Shown in pieces: positions 5,662-12,470 of a DNA stretch of 19,429 nt. The notes under the pieces were generated by a model. That model had not been told where the DNA came from and ran no database searches. It worked only from the letters and a program-made list of their open reading frames with translations. The position numbers and the translations under genes are program-made. Source of the DNA: Chthonomonas sp. UBA2017 (GTDB lineage: Bacteria > Armatimonadota > Fimbriimonadia > Fimbriimonadales > Fimbriimonadaceae); assembly GCA_002335425.1 (NCBI GenBank), contig DDCB01000041.1:1881-21309 (forward strand). Direction: 5' to 3'. Every line of letters starts with the position of its first letter. The first letter of the stretch is position 1.

Positions 5662-6849
5662 GTGATGTTAACGACGTTGGTTTTGACGGCCCTGATCGCG
5701 CAGAAAGATGTGGAGCGAGCGATCGAAGTCCCTTTCCGCCTCGGCGATGACGCGATCATCGTTGATGCGGTGGTCAACGGCAAAAAATGTTCGTTCATGT
5801 TCGATACCGGCTATTCGGGGTCGATCATTCTGAATGACCAAATCAACGTCGGCCCGGTGACGGGGGTCCAAAACCTCCGCGACTTCGTCGGGACGTTCCA
5901 AGCCGGCACGGTCAAGATGAAGAGCCTCTCACTGGGAGAAAAGAAGATCGACGCCAAGGAGATGGAGATCACGCTCCAGCCGGTGGCCCATATGTCGCTC
6001 AGCTACGGCACCCACTGCGACGGAATCATGGGGTTCGAAGTGATCCGCGACTACGTCACCGAGATCAACTTCGAAAAGCGAAAGTTCATTTTCCACCCCC
6101 GGTCGCTGGACATCTCGAAGCGGACTCCGGATAACAAAAAAACGTTCCTGAACAAGCTCTTACCGATCGGCGTGGGTTCGATGGAGATCGATGTCTTCAC
6201 CAAAGACGGCAAGCGGCTGAAGCTCGCCCTCGACACGGGCAACGCCTTTTTTGCCACGACTCACAAGGACTGCTTGGTCCGAGTCGGACTCTGGGCAGAA
6301 AACAAGCCGGTGAAGTTCATGCGATCGGCCCAAGTCGCTTCGGGGCCGGTGGACAGTTGGTACAAGCTGATGACCGACATGAAGATTTTCGGTGTGGACG
6401 TGCCGAGCAGTGTTTGGTCGATCATTGATTTGCCTTCGAGCAGTGCCGAAGGGGACGGGACGGTCGGGTTTGGGTTCCTGAAGAACTTCAACATCATCAT
6501 CGACATGGAGCGACGCCGGGTCTGGATGGAGAATTTCACGGGCAAGACCGGGAACGAAATGCTCGCCGACGTCGGGATCATTCCATTCTTCTTTCAGGAC
6601 CGCGAGCGCTACTTTATCGGTCGGGTCATCCCGAACAGCCCCGCGGCGGCGGCCGGAATTCGGGTCGGGGATGAGCTTCTCGGCATCGACGGTCAGGAGC
6701 TTCTGGACATCGGGCAACGAAAAGTCATGAGCATGCTCGAAGGCCCCGAGGGGAGCGAAGTTCAGCTGACGATCAGCCGAGACGGGACCTTGCTCCGGCC
6801 CAAGATCAAGCGAGCGCTCCTGATCAACGGCCTGCCAGGGCAAAACTAG
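5662..6849 (+). CDS. Retropepsin-like aspartic protease with two DTG lobes and a PDZ domain
   Basis: A 395-residue protein. There are two aspartic-protease-like modules in one chain. The first has F-D48-T-G50 and ends in GIMGFEVIRDY; the second has L-D191-T-G193 and ends in TVGFGFLKNFNII. Each module thus carries the DTG motif and the later hydrophobic-Gly signature of retropepsin folds, so the chain could form its own two-lobed active site. A PDZ domain follows (about 316-383, with GRVIPNSPAAAAGIRVGDELL). PDZ domains usually bind C-terminal peptides. The N-terminus is weakly hydrophobic (MLTTLVLTALIAQ), so export is possible. The start may be GTG 5662 or ATG 5665. Its 3' end overlaps the convergent glycosylase gene by 26 bases. 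Probable role: proteolysis in the envelope; substrate unknown. Confidence 0.85.
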   Translation: MMLTTLVLTALIAQKDVERAIEVPFRLGDDAIIVDAVVNGKKCSFMFDTGYSGSIILNDQINVGPVTGVQNLRDFVGTFQAGTVKMKSLSLGEKKIDAKEMEITLQPVAHMSLSYGTHCDGIMGFEVIRDYVTEINFEKRKFIFHPRSLDISKRTPDNKKTFLNKLLPIGVGSMEIDVFTKDGKRLKLALDTGNAFFATTHKDCLVRVGLWAENKPVKFMRSAQVASGPVDSWYKLMTDMKIFGVDVPSSVWSIIDLPSSSAEGDGTVGFGFLKNFNIIIDMERRRVWMENFTGKTGNEMLADVGIIPFFFQDRERYFIGRVIPNSPAAAAGIRVGDELLGIDGQELLDIGQRKVMSMLEGPEGSEVQLTISRDGTLLRPKIKRALLINGLPGQN

Positions 6850-7480
6850 CGACGACTTCGTCGAGCATCTCCTCGGTCAGACGCCCTGTGAAGGTGTTTT
6901 GCTGGCTGGGGTGATAGCTCGCAAAGAGCTGGGGCCCGCCCAGGACCGGCAGATGCACGCCGTGTCCAAACCGAATTCGGGGCCGAACCTGAAAATGAGC
7001 GAGCGTTGCTTCCCAAGCGAGCGATCCCAAGCAGAGAATCGCCTTTCGCTCGGCCATCTCAATGCTGCGCGTCAAAAAAGGCTGGCAAGCCGAGATCTCT
7101 TCGCGGGTCGGCTTGTTGTCGGGAGGTGCGCAATGGACCAAGGCGGTGATCGCGACCCCGATCAGCTGGAGCCCATCATGAACGGACGTGGCCTCCGGCT
7201 GGCTGGCCAGCCCCGCTCGATGTAAAGCCCGATAAAGCCAATCCCCGCTCCGATCTCCAGTGAACATGCGGCCGGTTCGATTTGCGCCATGAGCTGCGGG
7301 AGCGAGCCCGACGATGAGCCGAGACGCCCGAAGGTCGCCGAAATTCGGCACCGGCCGCCCCCAATAGGTCTGATCAGCAAACGACTTGCGTTTTTCGAGG
7401 GCGACCTGCTCTCGCCATTCAACGAGTCGAGGGCAACGGCGACACCCGATGATCTTGGCATTGAGATCGTCTGGGGTCAT
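6824..7480 (-). CDS. udgB: Uracil-DNA glycosylase, family 5 (UdgB-like)
   Basis: A 218-residue protein with the hallmarks of iron-sulfur uracil-DNA glycosylases. Four cysteines (C13, C16, C117, C132) are placed to hold a 4Fe-4S cluster. Motif A is GLAPAAHGANRTG (58-70). The C-terminal motif is YHPSQQNTFTG (189-199), with His190. The GLAPA-HG form without a polar residue at the usual catalytic position points to family 5 rather than family 4. It removes uracil and other deaminated bases from DNA to start base excision repair. The gene follows the small lipoprotein gene after 3 bases (stop 7484, ATG 7480), so they are cotranscribed. AAGG lies about 12 bases upstream. The gene overlaps the convergent protease gene by 26 bases. 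Confidence 0.88.
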   Translation of the reverse strand: MTPDDLNAKIIGCRRCPRLVEWREQVALEKRKSFADQTYWGRPVPNFGDLRASRLIVGLAPAAHGANRTGRMFTGDRSGDWLYRALHRAGLASQPEATSVHDGLQLIGVAITALVHCAPPDNKPTREEISACQPFLTRSIEMAERKAILCLGSLAWEATLAHFQVRPRIRFGHGVHLPVLGGPQLFASYHPSQQNTFTGRLTEEMLDEVVASFALAGR

Positions 7481-7483
7481 CGA

Positions 7484-7870
7484 TTAGCGAACCTTTTTGA
7501 ATCTCAGCTTCGCGTCTGAGGCGAAGTCGGTCACCTCGACCAGGTCTGCCCCTTCGAACTTCAATTGGAGCGGAGTCTGCGGGGCAAAGGTCCGAAAACT
7601 CAGTTCCAGCACGTCGCCTTTCCAGGTGTAGGAGCCTTCACCACCGCCGATTCCTGCCCCGTACTTGAACTTGCCTTCCTTGTTGAACTCAATCTCCAGA
7701 TTTTGGGTCACGAGGCTGAGCATCGCAGACCGCGAGACGTCGTTCAGATTGGGCGACGACTGAATTTTTACCGGCTCAGCTTTCCAGACTCCGGCGAGCT
7801 TGGCCGTCTTCGACTGGCAACCCAATCCCCAGAACGCCAGCAATACAAAAACAAGACTGATCGAACGCAT
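7484..7870 (-). CDS. Small lipoprotein of unknown function
   Basis: A 128-residue protein with a clear lipoprotein signal: MRSIS, a hydrophobic core and GLGC, with Cys18 as the lipidated residue. The mature part has a run of short beta-like segments (LAGVWKAE, LEIEFNKEGKFKYG, GSYTWKGDVLELSF, LQLKFEG, KLRFKKV). This lipocalin-like or META-like pattern, starting with a GxW motif, is common in small bacterial lipoproteins of the 'lipocalin-like domain' type. That assignment is tentative. The start at 7870 is fixed by the signal peptide. A TACAAT box lies only 6 bases before the ATG and there is no Shine-Dalgarno, so the mRNA is probably leaderless. First gene of a two-gene unit with the uracil-DNA glycosylase. 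Confidence 0.78.
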   Translation of the reverse strand: MRSISLVFVLLAFWGLGCQSKTAKLAGVWKAEPVKIQSSPNLNDVSRSAMLSLVTQNLEIEFNKEGKFKYGAGIGGGEGSYTWKGDVLELSFRTFAPQTPLQLKFEGADLVEVTDFASDAKLRFKKVR

Positions 7871-7876
7871 GTCGTT

Positions 7877-7882
7877 ATTGTA
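7877..7882 (-). promoter_or_regulatory. -10 box, lipoprotein/glycosylase unit (leaderless)
   Basis: TACAAT on the minus strand ends 6 bases before the ATG at 7870. The expected start point is at or next to the ATG. No clear -35 box was found. Confidence 0.6.
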
Positions 7883-7917
7883 ATCCGAATTTTCAGCGAT
7901 CTTGGCCCCAGTCGGGC

Positions 7918-7923
7918 CATAAT
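7918..7923 (+). promoter_or_regulatory. -10 box, DnaA-N-like gene (leaderless)
   Basis: CATAAT ends 8 bases before the ATG at 7932. AAGGA sits only one base from the ATG, too close to act as a Shine-Dalgarno. The divergent lipoprotein promoter lies 36 bases away. Confidence 0.55.
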
Positions 7924-7931
7924 CGAAGGAC

Positions 7932-8534
7932 ATGACCGACGTGCAGCAGGTTTGGAGCGAAATTCTGCCCGAGGTGAAACAAGGGGTCACCGGGGTGGGA
8001 GTCTGGGCGGCGTTGAATGCCGCTCGTCCAGTCACGATGGAGGAGAACACCTTCGTCCTCGGGCTTCCTTCCGGGGAGACTGAGCTCGCCGGCCACCTGC
8101 GGATGATCGCCACCAAGCAGCTCATCGAGAAGATGCTTTCGGGGAAACTGGCGGGAACCGTTTCGCTCCGGGTCATCGACGGCGTGGCCCCCGAAGACTG
8201 GGAGAAAACAAAGCGAAAAGACCTCGAAGCTCGCCGGTTACAAGAGCAGGCGGCGGCCCGACTTCAAACCGAAATTGCCGCCCGATCCAGTTGGGATACG
8301 GTCTACGAGCAACTGAACCGACGATATGCAGCGACCCCCAACAAGACGCTCCCGCAAAACCGCGCGATGTTTTATCGAGACGCGATCCAAATGATCGTCG
8401 AGGCGAAAAAAGCGTTTGGTCAGCTCGATGAACTCGGCGAGCGAAACTACGCGCGGTGCATCGACCGGGTGTCGCAATATACGGAGATGCCCAGCGTCAT
8501 CGTTGCTCTCGACATTCTCAAGCTCTCGGAATAG
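7932..8534 (+). CDS. Protein with DnaA N-terminal-like domain
   Basis: A 200-residue protein. Residues 1-82 resemble the N-terminal domain of the replication initiator DnaA: VWSEILPEVKQGV, then VWAALNAARPVTMEENTFVL, then AGHLRMIATKQLIEKMLSG and a final strand VSLRVI. In DnaA this domain mediates oligomerisation and helicase recruitment. Here it has no AAA+ or DNA-binding part. Instead there is a charged helical linker (92-125) and a helical C-terminal domain (126-200) of unknown type. Standalone DnaA-N-like domains occur in other bacteria, but their role is mostly unclear. It is cotranscribed with the PhnP-like hydrolase, 3 bases downstream. The similarity was judged by pattern only, so treat the domain call as moderate. 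Confidence 0.65.
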   Translation: MTDVQQVWSEILPEVKQGVTGVGVWAALNAARPVTMEENTFVLGLPSGETELAGHLRMIATKQLIEKMLSGKLAGTVSLRVIDGVAPEDWEKTKRKDLEARRLQEQAAARLQTEIAARSSWDTVYEQLNRRYAATPNKTLPQNRAMFYRDAIQMIVEAKKAFGQLDELGERNYARCIDRVSQYTEMPSVIVALDILKLSE

Positions 8535-8537
8535 CGG

Positions 8538-9302
8538 ATGGCCCGAGTCATTGTCCTCGGCTCGGGAACCAGTAGCGGGGTCCCGATTGCCGGGTTCGAC
8601 TACCCCGACGCCTTTTTGGCCCAACCCAGAAACTGGCGCACTCGGCCGAGCTTGCTCATCGAAGGTCCCGAAGGAAATCTGCTGGTCGATTGCGGCCCCG
8701 ACTTGCGCACCCAGTTGCTCCGCGAAAAGGTGAAGCGGATCGATGCCGCTTTGATCACCCATACCCACGCCGACCACATCATGGGCATGGACGATTTGCG
8801 CCCGTTCTGTCTGCTGCGGGGCAGCGCGATGCCGATCTACACCAGCCCCGAATATCAGGCGGACATCCGCCGCATTTTTCCTTATGCCTTCGCCGATTTT
8901 CCGCCGGGGATCGAAGTTCCTCGCTTTGAATTACGAGATGTTCCCGTCGACCTGGAGGTCTGTGGGCTGTCTTTGAAGACTTTCTGGGTCTTGCACGGAA
9001 TGATGCCGGTGCTCGGTTTTCGACTCGGCGGGTTTGCGTATGTGACCGATGTCAGCGAGATTCCCGAATCGGTTTGGCCTGAGCTGTTGGGGCTTGAGGT
9101 CCTCATCTTGGACGCGGTCCGGCGCAAGCCTCATCCGAACCACTTTCACTTTGACCGGGCGATCGAAGTGGCCCAGCAACTCGGCGCCCGGCAGACTTAC
9201 TTCACCCACCTGAGCCACGATTTTGACCACGACGAGACGAATGCATCGCTCCCGCCAGAGATCCAGTTGAGCTACGATGGCCAGGTCATCGACCTGGGCT
9301 AA
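8538..9302 (+). CDS. MBL-fold metallo-hydrolase, PhnP-like
   Basis: A 254-residue metallo-beta-lactamase-fold enzyme. It begins with VIVLGSGTSSGVP, typical of the PhnP/RNase Z branch. The metal site is H75-T-H77-A-D79-H80, with H153, D171 and the late histidines H202 and H224-LSH227 available as further ligands. PhnP relatives are phosphodiesterases acting on cyclic ribose phosphates or nucleotides. There are no phosphonate genes nearby, so the true substrate is unknown. It starts 3 bases after the DnaA-N-like gene and shares its promoter. The start is fixed by the conserved N-terminus; GGA lies close upstream. Confidence 0.88.
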   Translation: MARVIVLGSGTSSGVPIAGFDYPDAFLAQPRNWRTRPSLLIEGPEGNLLVDCGPDLRTQLLREKVKRIDAALITHTHADHIMGMDDLRPFCLLRGSAMPIYTSPEYQADIRRIFPYAFADFPPGIEVPRFELRDVPVDLEVCGLSLKTFWVLHGMMPVLGFRLGGFAYVTDVSEIPESVWPELLGLEVLILDAVRRKPHPNHFHFDRAIEVAQQLGARQTYFTHLSHDFDHDETNASLPPEIQLSYDGQVIDLG

Positions 9303-9338
9303 GGGAGGTTGGTGCCGGGGCTCTCCCTGAAAGTTTCC

Positions 9339-9412
9339 TGGCTGCCGGACTAGGATTCGAACCTAGACGTACGGCACCAAAAACCGGTGTCCTACCATTA
9401 GACGATCCGGCA
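9339..9412 (-). tRNA. tRNA-Gln (UUG)
   Basis: The 74-base gene folds as a cloverleaf. Acceptor TGCCGGA (9406-9412) pairs with TCCGGCA (9343-9349), the discriminator base is G and CCA is encoded (9339-9341). The T arm is CTAGG-TTCGAAT-CCTAG. The anticodon loop TTTTGGT gives UUG, read as Gln, and the G discriminator fits. The outermost pair of the anticodon stem (27-43) reads as C-U and the innermost as U-G, so the stem looks weak. A TATAAA box at 9424-9429 lies just upstream. Confidence 0.9.
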
Positions 9413-9479
9413 GCCCTATCCACTTTATACCGCCTGGGCGGACCAAATGTCTCGGGGATTCGACCAAAAGTCCCTGAAT

Positions 9480-10001
9480 TCAGGCGGCGTTCGCTGCGCG
9501 CAAATGCTCGCCATAAAGCGCCAGCGCTTCGCGAGTCCGCTCAATTCGGTCGATCATGAGGCCATCATCGACGCGCAAGAACTCCTCGAGCGTCGCCGCC
9601 GAAAAGAGTGATTCGAATGCGTCGGTCCCTTGGCCGCTTGCGAGAAAGCCCTGGGCCGCATCCGCCGGATCGAGCTTCATAAAGCCGACGACGAACTTGC
9701 GGATCGATCGATAATGCGTCTGCATCCAGACTCGACTTTCAGCGTAGCGAGCCTCCAACTTCGGCTCGGGTCCGTATTGGGCGGCGTCACACAGAACCTC
9801 CACGAGGTCCTCGTATCGGTCATAAAACGTCAAGAGGTCTTGGAGTCGACGGGCGGGCTCCAGGTTCGCCGTATGCTGCTCGGCGGCGGCGATTTGCGCT
9901 CGATCCAGCCGGGCGGCTCGACTTCGGAGCGGGATGCCTCGAACCCAAGTCCAAACTTGAGTGGCTTTGTGGGCGGCGGCGGTCAGGCGTTGAGCAATCA
10001 T
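9480..10001 (-). CDS. Hypothetical helical protein
   Basis: A 173-residue protein that I do not recognise. It is predicted mostly alpha-helical, rich in Ala, Arg and Glu, with no signal peptide and no clear membrane segment. A tract like RLQDLLTFYDRYEDLVEVLC (about 52-71) and a Tyr/Trp-containing helix (93-105) are the most distinctive parts. Its ATG overlaps the stop of the DUF1844 gene (9998-10001, ATGA), so the two are translationally coupled and probably act together. A 12-bp palindrome, CCTGAATTCAGG, spans its stop codon (9473-9484). Confidence 0.7.
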   Translation of the reverse strand: MIAQRLTAAAHKATQVWTWVRGIPLRSRAARLDRAQIAAAEQHTANLEPARRLQDLLTFYDRYEDLVEVLCDAAQYGPEPKLEARYAESRVWMQTHYRSIRKFVVGFMKLDPADAAQGFLASGQGTDAFESLFSAATLEEFLRVDDGLMIDRIERTREALALYGEHLRAANAA

Positions 10002-10300
10002 GAGATTGAGTTGGAGGCCTCCCCCGACGAACTTTGGTTGACGAAGTTCATGCGCAGGTCTCGCACCAACGAATCGATCCGGCGCTGGTCATCATCGTCG
10101 AGCTTCTCCTTCAGAAACGCAGCCAATCCGACAGCGACGTCGATCGCCACTCGGGCCTCTTCGAGGTCCTTGTGGATCTTGCCGGTCATGGGGTCCGGTT
10201 GCAAGCCCATTTTCTGCCAAGCCACCGAGGCAAACTGGTCGACCATGATCATGATCAGCGGGTAGACGCTCATCGACTCGCCGGGTTGAGGTGCACTCAT
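9998..10300 (-). CDS. DUF1844 family protein
   Basis: A 100-residue cytoplasmic protein. The pattern MIMVDQFASVAWQKMGLQPDP, then DLEEARVAIDVAVGLAAFLKEKL and DDQRRIDSLVRDLRMNFV matches DUF1844: an N-terminal helix, a short loop with a conserved Pro, and a C-terminal helix ending in LRxxF. The family is widespread and short; its function is not known. The length fits the family. First gene of a two-gene unit with the hypothetical protein downstream. TTGACA lies at 10317-10322 on the minus strand, but no -10 box at good spacing is seen. AGAAG lies directly before the ATG. Confidence 0.8.
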   Translation of the reverse strand: MSAPQPGESMSVYPLIMIMVDQFASVAWQKMGLQPDPMTGKIHKDLEEARVAIDVAVGLAAFLKEKLDDDDQRRIDSLVRDLRMNFVNQSSSGEASNSIS

Positions 10301-10350
10301 CTTCTAAAGATCAGACGTGTCAAAAGCGAGGTTGGGCGCATCGTTCGAGC

Positions 10351-10356
10351 TAGAAT
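10351..10356 (+). promoter_or_regulatory. -10 box, zinc-ribbon gene (leaderless)
   Basis: TAGAAT ends 7 bases before the ATG at 10364, with no Shine-Dalgarno between. Transcription should begin at or beside the start codon. Confidence 0.6.
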
Positions 10357-10363
10357 ATCGGCG

Positions 10364-10699
10364 ATGCTTCGTCCGGCGATTTTGGGGTTGATCGGGATCG
10401 GGTTGGCGCTCTCCATTTTTGCGACGGCGAGCCAGCAACTGCCAGGTCGAGGCCCCATCAGCCTGGTCGGATTTGGGCTTGTTTTGGGCGGGCTCCTCTG
10501 GGCGGCTGCCGAATCGTGGCAACGCCGCCGCCCTCGCGACCCCTATTCGCTGGAGGCGCTCCGGCGACTGGACCAAGAGGAGACCTTTCGGCGGGCCGAA
10601 GAGTTTGCCATCGAGTCAGATGCCTCCGAGATCATCTGTCCTCATTGCGGCGAAAACTTCGACCGGAAATACCCGGTGTGTCCGCGATGTCGCCGTTAG
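10364..10699 (+). CDS. Small membrane protein with C-terminal zinc ribbon
   Basis: A 111-residue protein with two hydrophobic helices (about 4-24 and 32-49), a short charged helical linker and a C-terminal zinc ribbon, C92-PHC95 and C106-PRC109. The ribbon would face the cytoplasm and bind one zinc. Proteins of this layout are common and usually unnamed. The ATG at 10364 is chosen over much longer in-frame readings. It begins the first hydrophobic helix, and a TAGAAT box sits 7 bases before it; upstream codons overlap the antisense DUF1844 gene. The stop lies 2 bases from the stop of the convergent isomerase-like gene. Confidence 0.78.
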   Translation: MLRPAILGLIGIGLALSIFATASQQLPGRGPISLVGFGLVLGGLLWAAAESWQRRRPRDPYSLEALRRLDQEETFRRAEEFAIESDASEIICPHCGENFDRKYPVCPRCRR

Positions 10700-10700
10700 G

Positions 10701-11585
10701 CTAGGCCGGATTGGGCACGAACGGGCCGCCGCGGCAAGCCTTCAGGTACTCCAGGGCTCGCACTTGACCCGTCATCTCCAGGTCGCCGCAATAAACTGGG
10801 TCGTGCCACCCCTCGATGTCGATGGACCCTTTGAACCCAGCCGCCCGCAAGATCGAGATGATCTCAGTCCAATTTGAATCGCCAAACCCAGGTGTCCGGT
10901 GAAGGACCACGTGCTCCCCGCAACGGATGCCATCTCGTCGGATCTTGTCGTGCAAGATCGTTGCGTCCTTGCCGTGGACGTGAAAGACCCGCGACGCCCA
11001 TTCGCGAAGCTGAGGGATCGGATCGATCAGACTCACCATCTGGTGGCAAGGCTCCCATTCGAGTCCGAGCGCTGGGCTCGGGACGGCTTCGAACATCATC
11101 CGCCAGGCCCGAGGCGAATGGGCGATATTCCAACGGGGGTGCTCCCAAGTGCCGCCCATGTCGCAATTTTCGAACGCGATTCGAACTCCGCGATCTTCGG
11201 CTCGGCGGGCCAGCGGTCCAAACACTTCGGCGAATCTCGGGAGGCTCTGATCCACCGGACGGTCTTCCAGAGCCCCGGCAAAGCCGCACACCAACGAACA
11301 GCCAAAAAGGTGAGCTGAGTCGATGAGTCGGGCGAGGTCTTGGGCTGCCTGGGGGTCCGTGAGCGGGTTGCCATAGAGCCCGAGGCAGCTGATGCCCGCT
11401 CGATCACAGAGGGTTTCTCGAATCTCACGGGCGTAATCCTCCAGGACGATCGGGCCGATCGCCCCGCCAAAGGTGATCTCAAACGACTCGAAGCCGTGCG
11501 GCAAAATTTGGGCCAGATACGACGCTCCGGCATCGGCTTGAATGAGGGTCCCGATCCGGATGTCGGAGTGGTCAAGGCGGCTCAT
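10701..11585 (-). CDS. Sugar phosphate isomerase/epimerase-like TIM barrel
   Basis: A 294-residue protein of the xylose isomerase-like (AP endonuclease 2) TIM-barrel family. Candidate metal ligands appear in the expected places: Glu139 in IAFENC, Glu176/178 in GLEWEPCH, His202/204 in FHVHGKD and Glu258 in DIEGWHDP. Early strands read IGTLIQAD and FEITFGG. Members isomerise or epimerise sugars, inositols or related molecules; the exact substrate cannot be read from sequence. The gene stands alone. Its -10 box TAGAAC ends 6 bases before the ATG, and GAGG one base from the ATG is too close to act. It is therefore probably leaderless. It is convergent with the zinc-ribbon gene and divergent from tRNA-Gly. 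Confidence 0.85.
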   Translation of the reverse strand: MSRLDHSDIRIGTLIQADAGASYLAQILPHGFESFEITFGGAIGPIVLEDYAREIRETLCDRAGISCLGLYGNPLTDPQAAQDLARLIDSAHLFGCSLVCGFAGALEDRPVDQSLPRFAEVFGPLARRAEDRGVRIAFENCDMGGTWEHPRWNIAHSPRAWRMMFEAVPSPALGLEWEPCHQMVSLIDPIPQLREWASRVFHVHGKDATILHDKIRRDGIRCGEHVVLHRTPGFGDSNWTEIISILRAAGFKGSIDIEGWHDPVYCGDLEMTGQVRALEYLKACRGGPFVPNPA

Positions 11586-11591
11586 GCCTCG

Positions 11592-11622
11592 GTTCTACCT
11601 GCTGGGCCGGGTGGCTTGTCAG
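11592..11622 (-). promoter_or_regulatory. Promoter of the isomerase-like gene
   Basis: On the minus strand CTGACA (11617-11622) and TAGAAC (11592-11597) are 19 bases apart. The -35 box overlaps that of the divergent tRNA-Gly promoter. Confidence 0.5.
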
Positions 11623-11645
11623 TTTTGGCGAAAACGGGTTACAAT
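11616..11645 (+). promoter_or_regulatory. Promoter of tRNA-Gly
   Basis: TTGTCA (11616-11621) and TACAAT (11640-11645) are 18 bases apart. The start point is near 11652, about 10 bases before the mature tRNA. Confidence 0.65.
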
Positions 11646-11661
11646 GAGAGCGTCTCCGTGA

Positions 11662-11736
11662 GCGGGTGTAGTTCAACGGTAGAGCGCGACCTTCCCAAGG
11701 TTGATGTTGAGGGTTCGAATCCCTTCACCCGCTCCA
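11662..11736 (+). tRNA. tRNA-Gly (CCC)
   Basis: Acceptor GCGGGTG (11662-11668) pairs with CACCCGC (11726-11732), with discriminator T and encoded CCA (11734-11736). The anticodon arm CGACC-TTCCCAA-GGTTG gives anticodon CCC, for GGG codons. The T arm is GAGGG-TTCGAAT-CCCTT. Discriminator U fits glycine. It ends 2 bases before the stop of the convergent phosphoesterase gene; a run TTCTTTTT at 11743-11750 may help stop transcription. Confidence 0.95.
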
Positions 11737-11738
11737 GC

Positions 11739-12470
11739 TCAGTTCTTTTTGAGGGGGAGCAAATCTCCGGCGAGGGTTCTCGTCTGAGCATTCCAGCGGT
11801 AGCAGCCCAGGAATCGGGCGTGAGATCCGGTTTGCGCGATCCACACGGGCCCCACCTGGAGCGGGGACTCCAACACCGAGTGAGAGTGCCCGCCGAAGAT
11901 CACGTCGATTTCGGGGCAAGCCTCGGCGAGCTTTTGGTCCTGGGCTAGGCCGAGATGGGTCAAAGCGATCAGAAGATCGACTTGGGGTCGCAAGGTCCGG
12001 GCTGCGGCGATCGCCGCCGGGATCGGCGCACTCCAAAGAAATGCGCTCGCCACTCGGGTCGCCATCTTCTCGGTGACCATCGCGACCATCACCCCAAACA
12101 ACCCGATCCGAAGGCCGCCGCGCTCCAAGATGAGTGTGCCCGGCAAGACCGGCTCGCCTGCAGAAGTCGTCAGATTGGCAACGAGCAGCGGGTGGTGATG
12201 CCCGCGAATTTTGGCCTGAAACGCCGACTCCAAGACGTGGGATTCTCGATTCCCAAGGGTGCCGACGTCGCAACCCGCTTGGTGGAGCCGGGGCCACACG
12301 GGCTCAGGTTTGAGCGGTATGCCGAGGTTGCCGGTCTTGATGCAATCGCCACAATCGGCATACAGCACGGCGCCGGTTCGCTGCTTGTGGGCGGCGATCT
12401 CCCGGGCGATCTCCTCGGTCAAATGCCCGTGAAAGTCGTTGGTGTGGAGCAAGGTCACTTCCATCGCCAC
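11739..12470 (-). CDS. 5'-nucleotidase-like metallophosphoesterase (catalytic domain only)
   Basis: A 243-residue calcineurin-like phosphoesterase related to the N-terminal domain of UshA-type 5'-nucleotidases. Metal-site motifs are ND12FH14GH, DCGD42, GN74RE, TH172LG and GGH195SH197. The family's GNHE motif here reads GNRE, so the usual catalytic His is Arg75. There is no signal peptide and no C-terminal substrate-binding domain, so it is short and probably cytoplasmic. Expected activity is phosphate ester hydrolysis, but the His-to-Arg change makes this uncertain. The GTG start at 12470 directly follows the glycosyltransferase stop; ATG 12464 with AGG 5 bases upstream is an equally good choice. 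Second gene of a two-gene unit; its stop faces tRNA-Gly. Confidence 0.82.
   Translation of the reverse strand: MAMEVTLLHTNDFHGHLTEEIAREIAAHKQRTGAVLYADCGDCIKTGNLGIPLKPEPVWPRLHQAGCDVGTLGNRESHVLESAFQAKIRGHHHPLLVANLTTSAGEPVLPGTLILERGGLRIGLFGVMVAMVTEKMATRVASAFLWSAPIPAAIAAARTLRPQVDLLIALTHLGLAQDQKLAEACPEIDVIFGGHSHSVLESPLQVGPVWIAQTGSHARFLGCYRWNAQTRTLAGDLLPLKKN

Noticed and set aside
9473..9484. 12-bp perfect palindrome CCTGAATTCAGG at the end of the hypothetical gene
   Set aside because: Single occurrence, spans a stop codon, no T-run and no second copy nearby; a chance palindrome is likely.
10034..10363. Longer start for the zinc-ribbon membrane protein
   Set aside because: The extra codons are antisense to the DUF1844 gene, and a -10 box lies just before ATG 10364.
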